Shown: positions 1 through 7,731, counted from the stretch's first letter. The stretch: 29,162 nucleotides of DNA from Chloroflexi bacterium UBA4733 (GCA_002404055.1 DHIZ01000143.1:2314-31475); one strand, 5' to 3'. Translations and numbers: made by a program. The notes: a model not told the origin generated them from the sequence alone.

Positions 1-1
1 C

Positions 2-448
2 GAGGAGGCCGGCGCCGACTTCGTTGGCTCCGACGATCTCGTCAAGCGGATCGAAGAAGGCTGGTTGGATTTTGATATAACGGTGGCTCATCCCGATCAG
101 ATGGGCAAGGTCGGCAAACTCGGGCGTATCCTGGGTCGGCGCGGGCTGATGCCAAACCCGCGCACCGGCACCGTCTCGACCGACCTGGCGCGGGTCATCA
201 AGGAAGTGCGGGCCGGACGGGTCGACTTCCGCGTGGAAAAGGCAAACCTTATCCATGCGCCGGTGGGCAAGTTGTCCTTCACGGAGGAGCAACTCCGCCA
301 AAACATCGGCGCCTTCATCGATGCAATCGTGAAGGCCAAGCCGACCGGAGCGAAGGGCCAGTACATCAAGGCCATCTATCTATCCTCGACGATGGGCCCC
401 GGCATTCAGATGGAACTCCAGTCGGCGCTTGCCCTGGCTGCCGCTTAG
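2..448 (+). CDS. rplA: 50S ribosomal protein L1 (C-terminal part, cut by window edge)
   Basis: Ribosomal protein L1 binds 23S rRNA at the L1 stalk, helps release deacylated tRNA, and in many bacteria represses its own mRNA. The frame is open from base 2, so the 5' end lies outside the window. About 148 residues remain of a protein usually near 230. The segment [19 protein letters not shown], the glycine/proline-rich stretch [14 protein letters not shown] and the following [14 protein letters not shown] are classic L1 signatures. The C-terminal part ([20 protein letters not shown]) is complete and ends at TAG 446-448. It is followed by the rplJ leader and rplJ-rplL, the standard order; rplK is expected just upstream. 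Identification is secure. Confidence 0.97.
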   Translation, partial: EEAGADFVGSDDLVKRIEEGWLDFDITVAHPDQMGKVGKLGRILGRRGLMPNPRTGTVSTDLARVIKEVRAGRVDFRVEKANLIHAPVGKLSFTEEQLRQNIGAFIDAIVKAKPTGAKGQYIKAIYLSSTMGPGIQMELQSALALAAA

Positions 449-580
449 GTGGTAGGGTAGCAGAGGCGTCGTTGCCGGTCGCTCCGGCAGTGCGTCACAC
501 AATTGCAGAAACTGGGCAGGGGCGGTAACGTCCCTTCCGGCCAGTGACAGTGGGTGCGTTGGCGAGTCTAGCCTTAGCCT

Positions 581-720
581 GGCATTGGGCCGGCATCAGG
601 GCAATGGGTCTCGTGCCGACGCTCAATTGATACCCACCGAGGTCGAGCAGCCTGGGCGACAGTGCTTCTTGCCCTGTCGCTCTATCAGCCGCATCGACAT
701 CGGGACGATGCGGCTTTTTT
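581..720 (+). promoter_or_regulatory. Ribosomal protein L10 leader (autoregulatory 5' UTR of rplJ-rplL)
   Basis: The stretch between rplA and rplJ has no gene but several complementary segments. CGGCA 591-595 can pair with TGCCG 614-618, and TGGGT 605-609 with ACCCA 632-636; these two overlap and would be alternatives or a pseudoknot. GCGACAG 656-662 pairs with CTGTCGC 674-680. A terminator follows at 687-720. In many bacteria the L10-(L12)4 complex binds a kink-turn in this leader and promotes attenuation. Position, hairpin series and terminal terminator fit that family. I did not match an exact kink-turn consensus, so the 5' boundary is approximate. Confidence 0.7.
687..720 (+). terminator. 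Intrinsic terminator/attenuator in front of rplJ
   Basis: A perfect 10-bp stem, AGCCGCATCG (687-696) with CGATGCGGCT (706-715), encloses a 9-base loop and runs into six Ts (715-720). The Shine-Dalgarno sequence of rplJ starts about 10 bases later, so termination here would stop transcription just before the gene. This is the arrangement expected for attenuation of rplJ-rplL. Confidence 0.88.
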
Positions 721-740
721 CATGCCGAAAGGAGGACCTC

Positions 741-1313
741 GTGACACTGCGCGCCAAGAAAACGGTGCAGACCACCGAGTTGACAGAGGCGCTGGGACGT
801 GCCCAGGCGGTGATTCTCAGCGACTATCGCGGTTTCACCGTGGCCGAACTGGCGCAACTGCGCGGCCAACTGCGAGGCCAGGACGTGACCTACACCGTCG
901 CCAAGAATACTCTGACCCGCCGCGCTTTGCAGGCGGCCGGTATGGAGGATGCCGGCGCTGTGTTGGAAGGTCCGACCGCGCTGGCTTTTCTCATGGGCGA
1001 CCTGCAGGGGCCGGCCAGGACGTTGCTCGACCTCAGTCGTGCGCGCAAGCCTTTGCCGATCAAAGCAATGTTCCTCGGCAACCGGTTCAGCCCGGCCAGT
1101 GCCGTGGAACAACTGGCAACGTTGCCGTCTCGCGAGCAACTCTATGCCCAGGTCGTCGGCGGTATCGCCGGCCCGGTGGTCGGGCTGCTGAGCGTCCTGC
1201 AGGGTTCCGTTGCCGGGTTGGCCTACGTGTTGCAGGCCCGTGTGCAGCAACTCGGCGGCGCGCCGGAGGGCAGCGATCCTGACGGCGAAATGCCGGACAC
1301 CGCCGCAGCCTGA
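741..1313 (+). CDS. rplJ: 50S ribosomal protein L10
   Basis: L10 (190 residues here) anchors L7/L12 dimers to the ribosomal stalk base and, as the L10-L12 complex, typically represses its own operon. The N-terminal rRNA-binding domain is recognisable: LSDYRGFTVAELAQLR, then TYTVAKNTLTRRAL and EGPTALAF. The region around residues 125-150 (LATLPSREQLYAQVVGGI) and the Ala/Val/Leu-rich helix after it are the L12-docking part. The frame is open further upstream through the leader. GTG 741 is chosen because AAAGGAGG (728-735) sits 5 bases before it and because it lies after the terminator. The C-terminus (GSDPDGEMPDTAAA) is a short acidic extension. rplL follows after 102 bases. Confidence 0.96.
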   Translation: MTLRAKKTVQTTELTEALGRAQAVILSDYRGFTVAELAQLRGQLRGQDVTYTVAKNTLTRRALQAAGMEDAGAVLEGPTALAFLMGDLQGPARTLLDLSRARKPLPIKAMFLGNRFSPASAVEQLATLPSREQLYAQVVGGIAGPVVGLLSVLQGSVAGLAYVLQARVQQLGGAPEGSDPDGEMPDTAAA

Positions 1314-1323
1314 CCCTGTACTG

Positions 1324-1383
1324 GCCGGTGCGGCTGACGTCACACCGGCATGGGAAACCCAGAAGCGGTCGCGCGTGTGCGAC
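1324..1383 (+). promoter_or_regulatory. Hairpins in the rplJ-rplL intercistronic region
   Basis: GCCGGTG (1324-1330) and CACCGGC (1343-1349) form a perfect 7-bp stem with a 12-base loop. Downstream, GTCGC (1368-1372) pairs with GCGAC (1379-1383). No T-run follows either, so they are not intrinsic terminators. They could affect mRNA processing or raise rplL translation relative to rplJ, since L12 is made in several-fold excess over L10. That role is inferred from position only. Confidence 0.45.
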
Positions 1384-1415
1384 GGCAACGTTATGACACA
1401 AGGAGAATAGCAACC

Positions 1416-1808
1416 ATGGCCCTGACCAAAGAAGAGATCATCGACGGTATTAAGGCGCTCAACGTCCTGGAACTGGTCGACCTGATCAAGACGCTGGAGA
1501 CCACGTTCGGCGTCAGCGCCGCCCCGGTTGCCGCTGCCCCGTCGGCAGGCGCCGGAACCGTAGCGGCGGCGACCGCGCCGGTGGAAGAGGAGAAGACGGA
1601 GTTTGACGTCATCCTGACCGTCGTTGGTCCCAACAAGATCAACGTCATCAAGGCCGTCCGCGAAGTCGTGCCGGGCCTCGGACTCAAGGAGGCCAAGGCG
1701 GTGGTTGACGAGGCTCCCAAGGCCGTCAAGGAAGGCGTGACCAAGGAAGAGGCCGACGCCATCCGGGCCAAGCTCAGCGACGCCGGCGCCACGGTCGAAG
1801 TGCGCTAG
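1416..1808 (+). CDS. rplL: 50S ribosomal protein L7/L12
   Basis: L7/L12 (130 residues) is the multicopy stalk protein that recruits and stimulates the GTPase factors EF-Tu, EF-G, IF2 and RF3. The layout is standard: N-terminal dimerisation domain (residues 1-32, containing [14 protein letters not shown]), an Ala/Pro hinge (about 37-60) and the globular C-terminal domain beginning [11 protein letters not shown] with the factor-binding stretch [10 protein letters not shown] and [15 protein letters not shown]. An upstream in-frame extension exists, but ATG 1416 is preceded by AAGGAGA and gives the family's usual length. The stop codon TAG shares the CTAG tetranucleotide 1805-1808 with the stop of the convergent recX. 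No terminator is visible after the gene. Confidence 0.97.
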   Translation: MALTKEEIIDGIKALNVLELVDLIKTLETTFGVSAAPVAAAPSAGAGTVAAATAPVEEEKTEFDVILTVVGPNKINVIKAVREVVPGLGLKEAKAVVDEAPKAVKEGVTKEEADAIRAKLSDAGATVEVR

Positions 1809-2482
1809 ATGAACTCCAATGGAGCGTCCGCTTCATCCTTATCATCCGTCACCGCCCCGTGCGCCGTCGTCCACAGCTCGCGCGCCGTCCGGTTGGCGAC
1901 CTCGTAGCGGAAGCCACGCCGCTGCAGGTAGCCCAGCAGTTTAGAGCGGAATTCGGGCCACGGCGCCGACCGGAGGGTGCGCAAGTGCTTTTCGGCGGCA
2001 CGTAGGGCCAGCGTGTCTTCCTCTTCGGCATTCGGCATGACCTCGGCGACAACGTTGGAAGCCACGCCTTTGGCCCGCAGTTCCGCCCGCAACATGCCTT
2101 CGCCGCGCGGCGAGAAACGATCGCGGGACTCGCGCCAGAATTGGGCAAAGGACCAATCGTCGACCAGCTTCTGGCGGCGCAACTCCTCGATCACCGTCGC
2201 CGTTTGCTCGGGTGTCGCCTCGTGACGCTGCAAAAAGCGACGCAGTTCCGCTTCGCTGCGCGGGCGGAAACCCAGGAAATGTAGGGAGCGATCCACGAGC
2301 CGTGTGATGACGGCATCGCGCTCCAACTGGGCCAGGGCCCCTGTTTCCACGGTCTGCCCCACCGTCAGGCGATGGAGGGCGATGGTCATGGCGTCTACGG
2401 AAGCCATGAAGCGGCCGTCGACAAAGATATGAATGCGCCCTTTGCGCCGGCTGGATGGCGTCAGGGCGGTGATTTCCGGCAC
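1805..2482 (-). CDS. recX: Regulatory protein RecX
   Basis: RecX binds RecA filaments and blocks their extension and recombinase/coprotease activity. The translation (about 225 residues) shows RecX-type three-helix repeats: [53 protein letters not shown] and a third near the C-terminus ([18 protein letters not shown]). The N-terminal 60 residues form the small beta-rich domain seen in longer RecX proteins. An ATG lies at 2486-2488, but AAGGAGG directly abuts it. The GTG two codons later (2480-2482) has about 6 bases of spacing and is the better start. The C-terminus is acidic ([13 protein letters not shown]). It is the last gene of the minus-strand string, 15-21 bases after xseB. recA is not in the window. 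Confidence 0.9.
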   Translation of the reverse strand: MPEITALTPSSRRKGRIHIFVDGRFMASVDAMTIALHRLTVGQTVETGALAQLERDAVITRLVDRSLHFLGFRPRSEAELRRFLQRHEATPEQTATVIEELRRQKLVDDWSFAQFWRESRDRFSPRGEGMLRAELRAKGVASNVVAEVMPNAEEEDTLALRAAEKHLRTLRSAPWPEFRSKLLGYLQRRGFRYEVANRTARELWTTAHGAVTDDKDEADAPLEFI

Positions 2483-2503
2483 GCCCATCCTCCTTCGGTG
2501 AGG

Positions 2504-2776
2504 CTAAAACGCAGGGTCCGTACCGTTGAACATCGTCGCGTTCTCCATGCTCCGCAGATGCACGGTACCATCGGCGTCCTGCACGACCTGCTGAATCCGC
2601 AGTTCCGCCTGGTCAAGCAGTTCCTGGCAGCGTTTGCCCAGCAACGTCCCTTCCTCGAAGAGCACGAGCATGCGCTGCAACGGCAGTGCCGAGTCTTCCA
2701 TTTCCCGTACAATCTGGTCAAGGCGCGCCAAGGCGCCTTCAAACGGCATATCGGGCGGTGCAGCTTCCTCGGTCAT
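2504..2776 (-). CDS. xseB: Exodeoxyribonuclease VII small subunit
   Basis: XseB is the small helical subunit of exonuclease VII; several copies coat the XseA coiled coil in the enzyme that degrades single-stranded DNA into acid-soluble oligonucleotides. The 90-residue protein has the family core, FEGALARLDQIVREMEDSAL followed by LPLQRMLVLFEEGTLLGKRC and LLDQAELRIQQV, i.e. two antiparallel helices. The remaining 20 or so residues (DGTVHLRSMENATMFNGTDP) are a weakly conserved tail. AAAGGA precedes the ATG by about 9 bases. It starts 23 bases after the end of xseA, the normal gene pair order. Confidence 0.95.
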   Translation of the reverse strand: MTEEAAPPDMPFEGALARLDQIVREMEDSALPLQRMLVLFEEGTLLGKRCQELLDQAELRIQQVVQDADGTVHLRSMENATMFNGTDPAF

Positions 2777-2799
2777 GCTATCATTCCTTTCAGCGACGG

Positions 2800-3996
2800 T
2801 CAGGAGCGCGAACCCGCTCGCACCGGCAGGTGGCCGCCGGCCAGTTGTACGTCCAGAAGTTCCTCCGCCACAACCTGCTGTGGCGATGTCACCACACGGC
2901 CGTCGCCGGAGCGCCGCACGATGGCGTAGCCGCGCTGGAGGGTGCCGACCGGGTCTAATAGGGCGAGCTGGCGCTGCGCGCTCTGCACGCGGCGGGAATC
3001 GGCACTGAGCCGTGTCTGCACGCGAAAACGCAGCGCCGCGTCGATATCGTCGAGTTGCTGACGCCCGCGACGGACCTGGGCCAGTGGCGCCTGGAACGCC
3101 AGTTGGCGGCGCAGCGAGTCCAGACGCTGCCGTTCGTCAGACACCCGGGCCTGGGCCACATCAGTCAGGCGTGCCGTCAGTTCGTTGAGCAAAAGTTGGT
3201 CATCGTCAATAGAAGGGGCCACCAGTTCGGCGGCGGCGGATGGCGTTGGCGCGCGCAAGTCCGCCACAAAATCGGCGATGGTGAAATCCGTCTCATGGCC
3301 GACCGCCGAAATGACCGGTATGGCACAGGCAACGATGGCACGCGCCACCGTCTCCTCGTTGAAGGCCCAGAGATCTTCCAGCGAGCCGCCACCACGGGCG
3401 ACGATAACCACCGCGATGTCTTCAAGCCGGCCAAGACACTCCAGGGCGCGGCAAATCGAGGCTGCCGCCTCCTGCCCCTGCACCATCGCCGGCGCCAGCA
3501 CCAGCTCCGCGTGCGGCCAGCGGCGGCCCAAAACGCTGATCACGTCGTGGAGGACAGCACCGGACGGCGAGGTCACCAGGCCGATGCGCCGGGGACGCTC
3601 CGGCAAAGGGCGCTTGCGTTCAGGCGCGAAGAGCCCTTCCTCCTCCAAGCGGCGTTTGAGGGCTTCGTACTGGGCGTAGAGGACGCCAATGCCCTGCCGT
3701 TCCAGCAGATCAACGTAGAACTGGTAGGCGCCGGCCGTTTCGTAGACTTCGATGCGGCCGTGCGCCAGCATTTGCATACCTGGCTCGGGCTGTACCGCCT
3801 GGAAGAGCGCCTCCCGGCGAAACATTATGCATTTTAGTTGTGCAGAGCCATCCTTCAGCGTCCAGTACACGTGGCCCGACGCCGACCGGGAGACGTTCGA
3901 CGCTTCACCGCGCACCCAGATGTCACCGACGACCGGGTCTAGCAGGAACAACTCCTTGATGTAGCGCGTAACGTCGGCCACGCCGAGAATCTGCAC
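2800..3996 (-). CDS. xseA: Exodeoxyribonuclease VII large subunit
   Basis: XseA is the catalytic subunit of exonuclease VII (398 residues; family usually 400-450). An N-terminal OB-fold (residues about 1-100, beginning MQILGVADVTRYIKEL and including YWTLKDGSAQLKCIMFR) binds ssDNA. The catalytic domain follows with RIGLVTSPSGAVLHDVISVL, VIVARGGGSLEDLWAFNEE, PVISAVGHETDFTIADFVAD and RAPTPSAAAEL, all strongly conserved. A shortened coiled-coil region leads to a C-terminal segment with GYAIVRR. The start is GTG (3994-3996), three bases after the accB stop, with only a weak Shine-Dalgarno, so translation is probably coupled to accB. Confidence 0.97.
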   Translation of the reverse strand: MQILGVADVTRYIKELFLLDPVVGDIWVRGEASNVSRSASGHVYWTLKDGSAQLKCIMFRREALFQAVQPEPGMQMLAHGRIEVYETAGAYQFYVDLLERQGIGVLYAQYEALKRRLEEEGLFAPERKRPLPERPRRIGLVTSPSGAVLHDVISVLGRRWPHAELVLAPAMVQGQEAAASICRALECLGRLEDIAVVIVARGGGSLEDLWAFNEETVARAIVACAIPVISAVGHETDFTIADFVADLRAPTPSAAAELVAPSIDDDQLLLNELTARLTDVAQARVSDERQRLDSLRRQLAFQAPLAQVRRGRQQLDDIDAALRFRVQTRLSADSRRVQSAQRQLALLDPVGTLQRGYAIVRRSGDGRVVTSPQQVVAEELLDVQLAGGHLPVRAGSRS

Positions 3997-3999
3997 TGC

Positions 4000-4431
4000 T
4001 TATTCCAGCGCGATCAGCATCAAGGGCTGGCCATACTCGACTGGCTCCTGATTCTTGACGAGGATGCGCACCACGCGGCCGCCGACATCGGCCTCCAGCT
4101 CGTTCATCACCTTCATGGCCTCGATGATGCCGATGACCTGCCCTTTCTCGATCAGATCACCTTCCTGCACCAGTGGCGGCTTGCCCGGCGCCGGCGTCAG
4201 GTAGAAGGTACCGACCATCTGGGCAGTGATGGCATGCCCCTCCGGCTCCGCCGGTGCTGCAGGCGGAGCCGGGACGCCGCCGACGCCGGCGCCGGGACGG
4301 CGTAGGCTGATGTGTACGTCACCATAGTGTACGTCAAGTTCCGACAGGGTGGAACCGTCGAAAACCTGGAGCAGACCCGGCAACAGCTCACTCAGAAACT
4401 GCGGAAGGGGCAGATCACTGCTAGGCACCAC
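4000..4431 (-). CDS. accB: Biotin carboxyl carrier protein of acetyl-CoA carboxylase
   Basis: AccB carries the biotin that shuttles carboxyl groups from biotin carboxylase to carboxyltransferase in malonyl-CoA formation for fatty acid synthesis. The 143-residue protein has the usual N-terminal helical region, a Pro/Ala linker (about 46-66, GAGVGGVPAPPAAPAEPEG) and the biotinyl domain with MVGTFYLTPAPGKPP. The biotinylation site EAMKVMNE has its lysine at residue 107. The start is GTG; two consecutive GTG codons (4431-4429 and 4428-4426) follow AAGGGA and either could serve. It lies 12 bases after efp and 3 before xseA. accC, often adjacent to accB, is absent from this spot. Confidence 0.95.
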   Translation of the reverse strand: MVPSSDLPLPQFLSELLPGLLQVFDGSTLSELDVHYGDVHISLRRPGAGVGGVPAPPAAPAEPEGHAITAQMVGTFYLTPAPGKPPLVQEGDLIEKGQVIGIIEAMKVMNELEADVGGRVVRILVKNQEPVEYGQPLMLIALE

Positions 4432-4443
4432 CGGTTCCCTTCG

Positions 4444-5004
4444 CTAGCTGACACGCTCAAGATACGTTCCGGTCCGCGTATCCACGCGGATATGGTCGCC
4501 GGTACCGACAAACAAGGGCACCTGCACATTAAAGCCTGTCTCAATGGTGGCGGGCTTGGTGCCGCCGCTGGCCGTATCGCCCTTGATTCCTGGTTCGGTG
4601 TAGGTGACCTCCATCTCCACAGAGGGTGGAAGCTCGACCGAGATCGGTTCGTCGCCGTAGGTAAGCAACTCGGCAGTGGCGTTTTCCTTCAGGAAGTGGA
4701 CGGCGCCGCCGAGCCTTGCCAGGTCCAGCGCGAACTGCTCGTAGGTTGCGGTGTTCATGAAATGGAAGGTATTTTCATCCCGATAGAGGAACTGCACTTC
4801 GCTCTTGTCCAGCGTGGCGCGTTGAAAACGCTCCCCGGCCTGAAACGTTCGCTCCGTAATATCGCCCCTGCGAATGTTCCGCAGCTTGAGCTTGACGTAG
4901 GCGCTGCCGCGCCCCATCTTCACATGCTGAAAATCTTCGATACGGTACAGATTGCCATCAAACTCTATGGCAATGCCTTTGCGCAGGTCTCCGGTGGCAA
5001 TCAT
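4444..5004 (-). CDS. efp: Translation elongation factor P
   Basis: EF-P (186 residues, normal length) binds between the ribosomal P and E sites and relieves stalling at polyproline stretches. Domain I (1-64) opens with MIATGDLRKGIAIEFDGNLY, domain II follows to about 125 (FHFMNTATYEQFALDLARLG), and domain III holds VELPPSVEMEVTYTEPGIKG and ends VPLFVGTGDHIRVDTRTGTY, the EF-P signature region. The tip loop reads QHVKMGRGSAY: the residue contacting the tRNA CCA end is Arg32 rather than the lysine of E. coli-type EF-P, and the usual PG is MG. Neither EarP nor EpmA/EpmB genes are in the window. It lies between pepP and accB, a gene order common in bacteria. Confidence 0.97.
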   Translation of the reverse strand: MIATGDLRKGIAIEFDGNLYRIEDFQHVKMGRGSAYVKLKLRNIRRGDITERTFQAGERFQRATLDKSEVQFLYRDENTFHFMNTATYEQFALDLARLGGAVHFLKENATAELLTYGDEPISVELPPSVEMEVTYTEPGIKGDTASGGTKPATIETGFNVQVPLFVGTGDHIRVDTRTGTYLERVS

Positions 5005-5056
5005 GACTGCTGTACTCCCTCTGCGACCCCGGATTGGAACGCGCCAAATCCAGACG

Positions 5057-5081
5057 GCGGCGGCGGATTCACTGCCGCCGC
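5057..5081 (-). other. GC-rich hairpin in the pepP-efp intergenic gap
   Basis: The 136-base gap between the peptidase gene and efp contains GCGGCGGC (5057-5064) opposite GCCGCCGC (5074-5081), a perfect 8-bp stem with a 9-base loop. On the transcribed minus strand no U-run follows, so it does not look like an intrinsic terminator. It might be an mRNA-processing or stabilising element ahead of efp, or simply GC-rich sequence. Confidence 0.35.
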
Positions 5082-5140
5082 TCGCTGCGAAACTCGTGCT
5101 CTCAACAACGCCAATTGTAAGGGCATCGGGGCGCCGTGCG

Positions 5141-6208
5141 CTACTTTGGCGATCCCGTCAGGATGCGCGCCCGCTGTTCCTCCAGCACGACCACATCCTC
5201 AATGCGGATACCACCCCAATCGGGGATATAAATACCGGGTTCGATCGTCTCGATCGCCCCTACCGGCAACGGCTGCTCGTTGAGCCGGGAGAGCGACGGC
5301 GGCTCGTGGATGGCGAGCCCGAGGCTGTGCCCAAGGCCGTGGCCAAAGAACGACCCGTAGCCGCGGTTGTTGATGACGTCACGGGCAATAGCGTCGGCTT
5401 GCTGCCCGGTGAGGCCGGCATGCAACTGCTGCTCGGCGGTCTGCAGTGCTTCTAAGACGACCGCGTAGACCTCGCTGTAGCGGCTACTCTCCGGGGCCAG
5501 GCAGAAGCTGCGCGTGAGGTCGGCGCAATAGCCGTCCACCCGTGCCCCCATGTCGATCACGATAGGGTCTGCCGGCTGCAGCAGGCGTTCGCCGGGGTGG
5601 TGGTGCGGCAAGGCGCTATTCGGTCCAAACGCGACGATGACCGGGAAGGCCAGCCCTTCCGCGCCGTGCGTCCGCATGTAGGACTCGAGTTCCCAGGCCA
5701 ATGCGGCTTCGCTCAAACCGGGGCGCAGCAATCCTGCCGCGTGCTCCATCGCCTGGTCCGTGAGATCAATCGCCGCCTGGATGGCCTGGAGTTCCCGCGC
5801 GTCTTTGGACTGCCGCAGTTGCTCGATGAGTCCCGTCGTTTTTACGAGCGTGACTGCCGGGCCATCCTGGAAGGCTTGCGTGAGCGAATCGAAGGCATCA
5901 ACGGTCAGGTGGTCTGCTTCCACGCCCACTCGCTGCCAGCCGTGCGCGGCGATCAAGCCGGGCAGGAGCGACTCCAGGCGCGTCATCGGCTCCAGGCGGA
6001 CAATCTCGCAGTTGGGAGCCTGGCGGGCTGCCTGTTCCCAGTACCGGAAGTCTACGATCAGCCAGACTCCTGTGGTCGTCACCAGCATCGCGCCGGCGCT
6101 GCCGGTAAAGCCCGAGAGATAGCGCCGGTTCTCGTGACCCGTGACGAGGAGCACGTCCACCTGCGCTTCGTCGACCAACGGGCTGAGCCGCTCCAGGCGC
6201 GTCGGCAT
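5141..6208 (-). CDS. pepP: M24-family Xaa-Pro aminopeptidase / dipeptidase
   Basis: This is a cytosolic dinuclear-metal peptidase of the pita-bread fold, which removes residues next to proline in small peptides. The 355-residue protein has the creatinase-like N-terminal domain (residues 1-125; LERLSPLVDEAQVDVLLVTG, then NRRYLSGFTGSAGAMLV) and the M24 catalytic domain. Metal ligands are visible: D219 and D230 (IDMGARVDGYCADLTRSF), H294 (HGLGHSLG), E323 (IEPGIY) and E337 (RIEDVVV). ATG 6206-6208 is chosen over an upstream TTG because TTGGAGGTAACG directly precedes it with good spacing. Position upstream of efp is the common one for this family. Aminopeptidase P versus prolidase cannot be settled from motifs. 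Confidence 0.93.
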   Translation of the reverse strand: MPTRLERLSPLVDEAQVDVLLVTGHENRRYLSGFTGSAGAMLVTTTGVWLIVDFRYWEQAARQAPNCEIVRLEPMTRLESLLPGLIAAHGWQRVGVEADHLTVDAFDSLTQAFQDGPAVTLVKTTGLIEQLRQSKDARELQAIQAAIDLTDQAMEHAAGLLRPGLSEAALAWELESYMRTHGAEGLAFPVIVAFGPNSALPHHHPGERLLQPADPIVIDMGARVDGYCADLTRSFCLAPESSRYSEVYAVVLEALQTAEQQLHAGLTGQQADAIARDVINNRGYGSFFGHGLGHSLGLAIHEPPSLSRLNEQPLPVGAIETIEPGIYIPDWGGIRIEDVVVLEEQRARILTGSPK

Positions 6209-6264
6209 CGTTACCTCCAAGGCAGGAGAATGTCACCGCCGAGAGTCCGGGCAGCAGCGGCCAA

Positions 6265-7731
6265 TCATACCACGAGGGGACGGCCGCGTCCGCTGCCCCG
6301 CTGGATGACGGCCGCGAAGGCCTCCACGACATCGGGGTGAAACTCCGTACCCGCGCAGCGCCGCAACTCCGCGATGCCGTCCGGGAGCGCGCGCGGCTGG
6401 TTGTAACTGCGCGCCGAGGTCATGGCCTCGAACGAGTCGGCCACGTGGGCGATGCGCGCCAGGAGCGGAATCTGGTCACCCTTGAGCCGGCGCGGATAGC
6501 CACTGCCGTTGTGATGTTCATGGTGTCCGCTCACGACATCCAGCACGCTGGTCGAACTGTTGACGGCATCAATGATCTGGACGCCGATCTTGACGTGACG
6601 CTGCATGATCGTGTACTCGTCCACCGTGAGTCGCGTCGGTTTCAGCAGGATGTGCTCGGGAATGCCGATCTTGCCGATATCGTGCAGCATGCCGCCACGC
6701 TGGAGGGCGTCTATGAGGTCGGCGCTCAGGCCAAGCTCCTCGCCGATCGCCACTGCGTAACGAGCGACACGCTCGGAGTGGCCGCGCGTGTAGGGATCGC
6801 GGGCATCCAGGGCCTGGACCAGGCTTTCCAGCGCGCTGTAGTCGGCGGAGCGCAGCCGCTCCGTCATCCAGCGTTGCCCTTCGCGCAGGCCGATCAAGCG
6901 GGAAAGGGCGAGCAAAAGGCCGTCGTTTTCCAGTACACTGCCGGCGACAAAGAGTTTGGAGCCTGGCGCTCCCGGCAGATCGAGGGCGGCGGCTCGATGG
7001 CGCGGAAAGGCCGCCGGCAACTCCACCACGCCCTGCGCCACCAAGGCTGTCTCCTGGCGCACGCGGTCGCCACTGAGCCAGATGAAGGGGCGCTCGACGG
7101 CGGTCACGCCGAGTGGCTGCGGGTTGCCGCGCAGCAGAGCAACGTCGCCCGCAGCCGTGAGGCGCTGAAGCATATGCAGCGCATCGGCATCGTCCGGCGA
7201 CGTGACCGCCACGGCGCAGTCGCTGAGCAGTGTATCGGCTCGCCCGCGGTCGCGCCCCGCTTGACGCAGCAAGGCGCCGGCTACCAGAATCGACCAGGCG
7301 GTGATCTCCCACGGCAGCGCCTCGAGGAGGTCCCCGCCGTGATGAAGGAGCGCTCCAGTGGCGAGAGCCAGCAGTACCAGGCCTTCCAGTGGGTAGAGCG
7401 GCAACGTCGCCAGCAAGGGTAAGAGCGCCATGGCTGGAACGAGATTCGGGAGGACGCCGGCGAGTGTCGCTGCGCCGATCGCCAGCGCCAACAGCGGCCA
7501 CCAGAAACGCCCTATCAAGCGGTTGCCGCGCAGAACAATCAGACATGACCACAGTACGGCACTGGCCACGACTCCGTGCCAGTCGGCGCGCCAGGGCACT
7601 ATCCGGGCCTCCGGCGTTGCCACCAGGGCGGTCCCGGTAACGGCGAGAGCGACCGGCAGGCGGAGACAGCACTCCCACCAACCGGTGTCGGCGCTCGCGT
7701 TCGCCCTGCCGGCAAAAGGGAAGCGCAGCAT
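6265..7731 (-). CDS. Membrane-anchored HD-GYP domain phosphodiesterase (putative c-di-GMP hydrolase)
   Basis: The 488-residue protein has four or five hydrophobic segments in the first 160 residues (for example 50-67, 77-95, 98-115, 117-130), a GAF-like region (about 165-285), then a complete HD-GYP domain (about 300-475). Catalytic motifs are present: H318 in RGHSERV, HD at 350-351 in MLHDIGKIGIP, H379, HHEHHNGSGYP (403-412) and HVADSFEAMTSARSY. HD-GYP proteins hydrolyse cyclic di-GMP or related dinucleotides. The hydrophobic N-terminus and GAF-like linker suggest membrane-associated or small-molecule sensing. There is no GGDEF domain. It starts the minus-strand string, 56 bases upstream of the peptidase gene, and is divergent from another HD-domain gene. 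The GAF assignment is tentative. Confidence 0.88.
   Translation of the reverse strand: MLRFPFAGRANASADTGWWECCLRLPVALAVTGTALVATPEARIVPWRADWHGVVASAVLWSCLIVLRGNRLIGRFWWPLLALAIGAATLAGVLPNLVPAMALLPLLATLPLYPLEGLVLLALATGALLHHGGDLLEALPWEITAWSILVAGALLRQAGRDRGRADTLLSDCAVAVTSPDDADALHMLQRLTAAGDVALLRGNPQPLGVTAVERPFIWLSGDRVRQETALVAQGVVELPAAFPRHRAAALDLPGAPGSKLFVAGSVLENDGLLLALSRLIGLREGQRWMTERLRSADYSALESLVQALDARDPYTRGHSERVARYAVAIGEELGLSADLIDALQRGGMLHDIGKIGIPEHILLKPTRLTVDEYTIMQRHVKIGVQIIDAVNSSTSVLDVVSGHHEHHNGSGYPRRLKGDQIPLLARIAHVADSFEAMTSARSYNQPRALPDGIAELRRCAGTEFHPDVVEAFAAVIQRGSGRGRPLVV

Noticed and set aside
4312..5283. 323-codon plus-strand open frame over accB and efp
   Set aside because: It lies antisense to two clearly conserved genes, shows no domain-like composition and has no ribosome-binding site; it is a GC-rich shadow frame.
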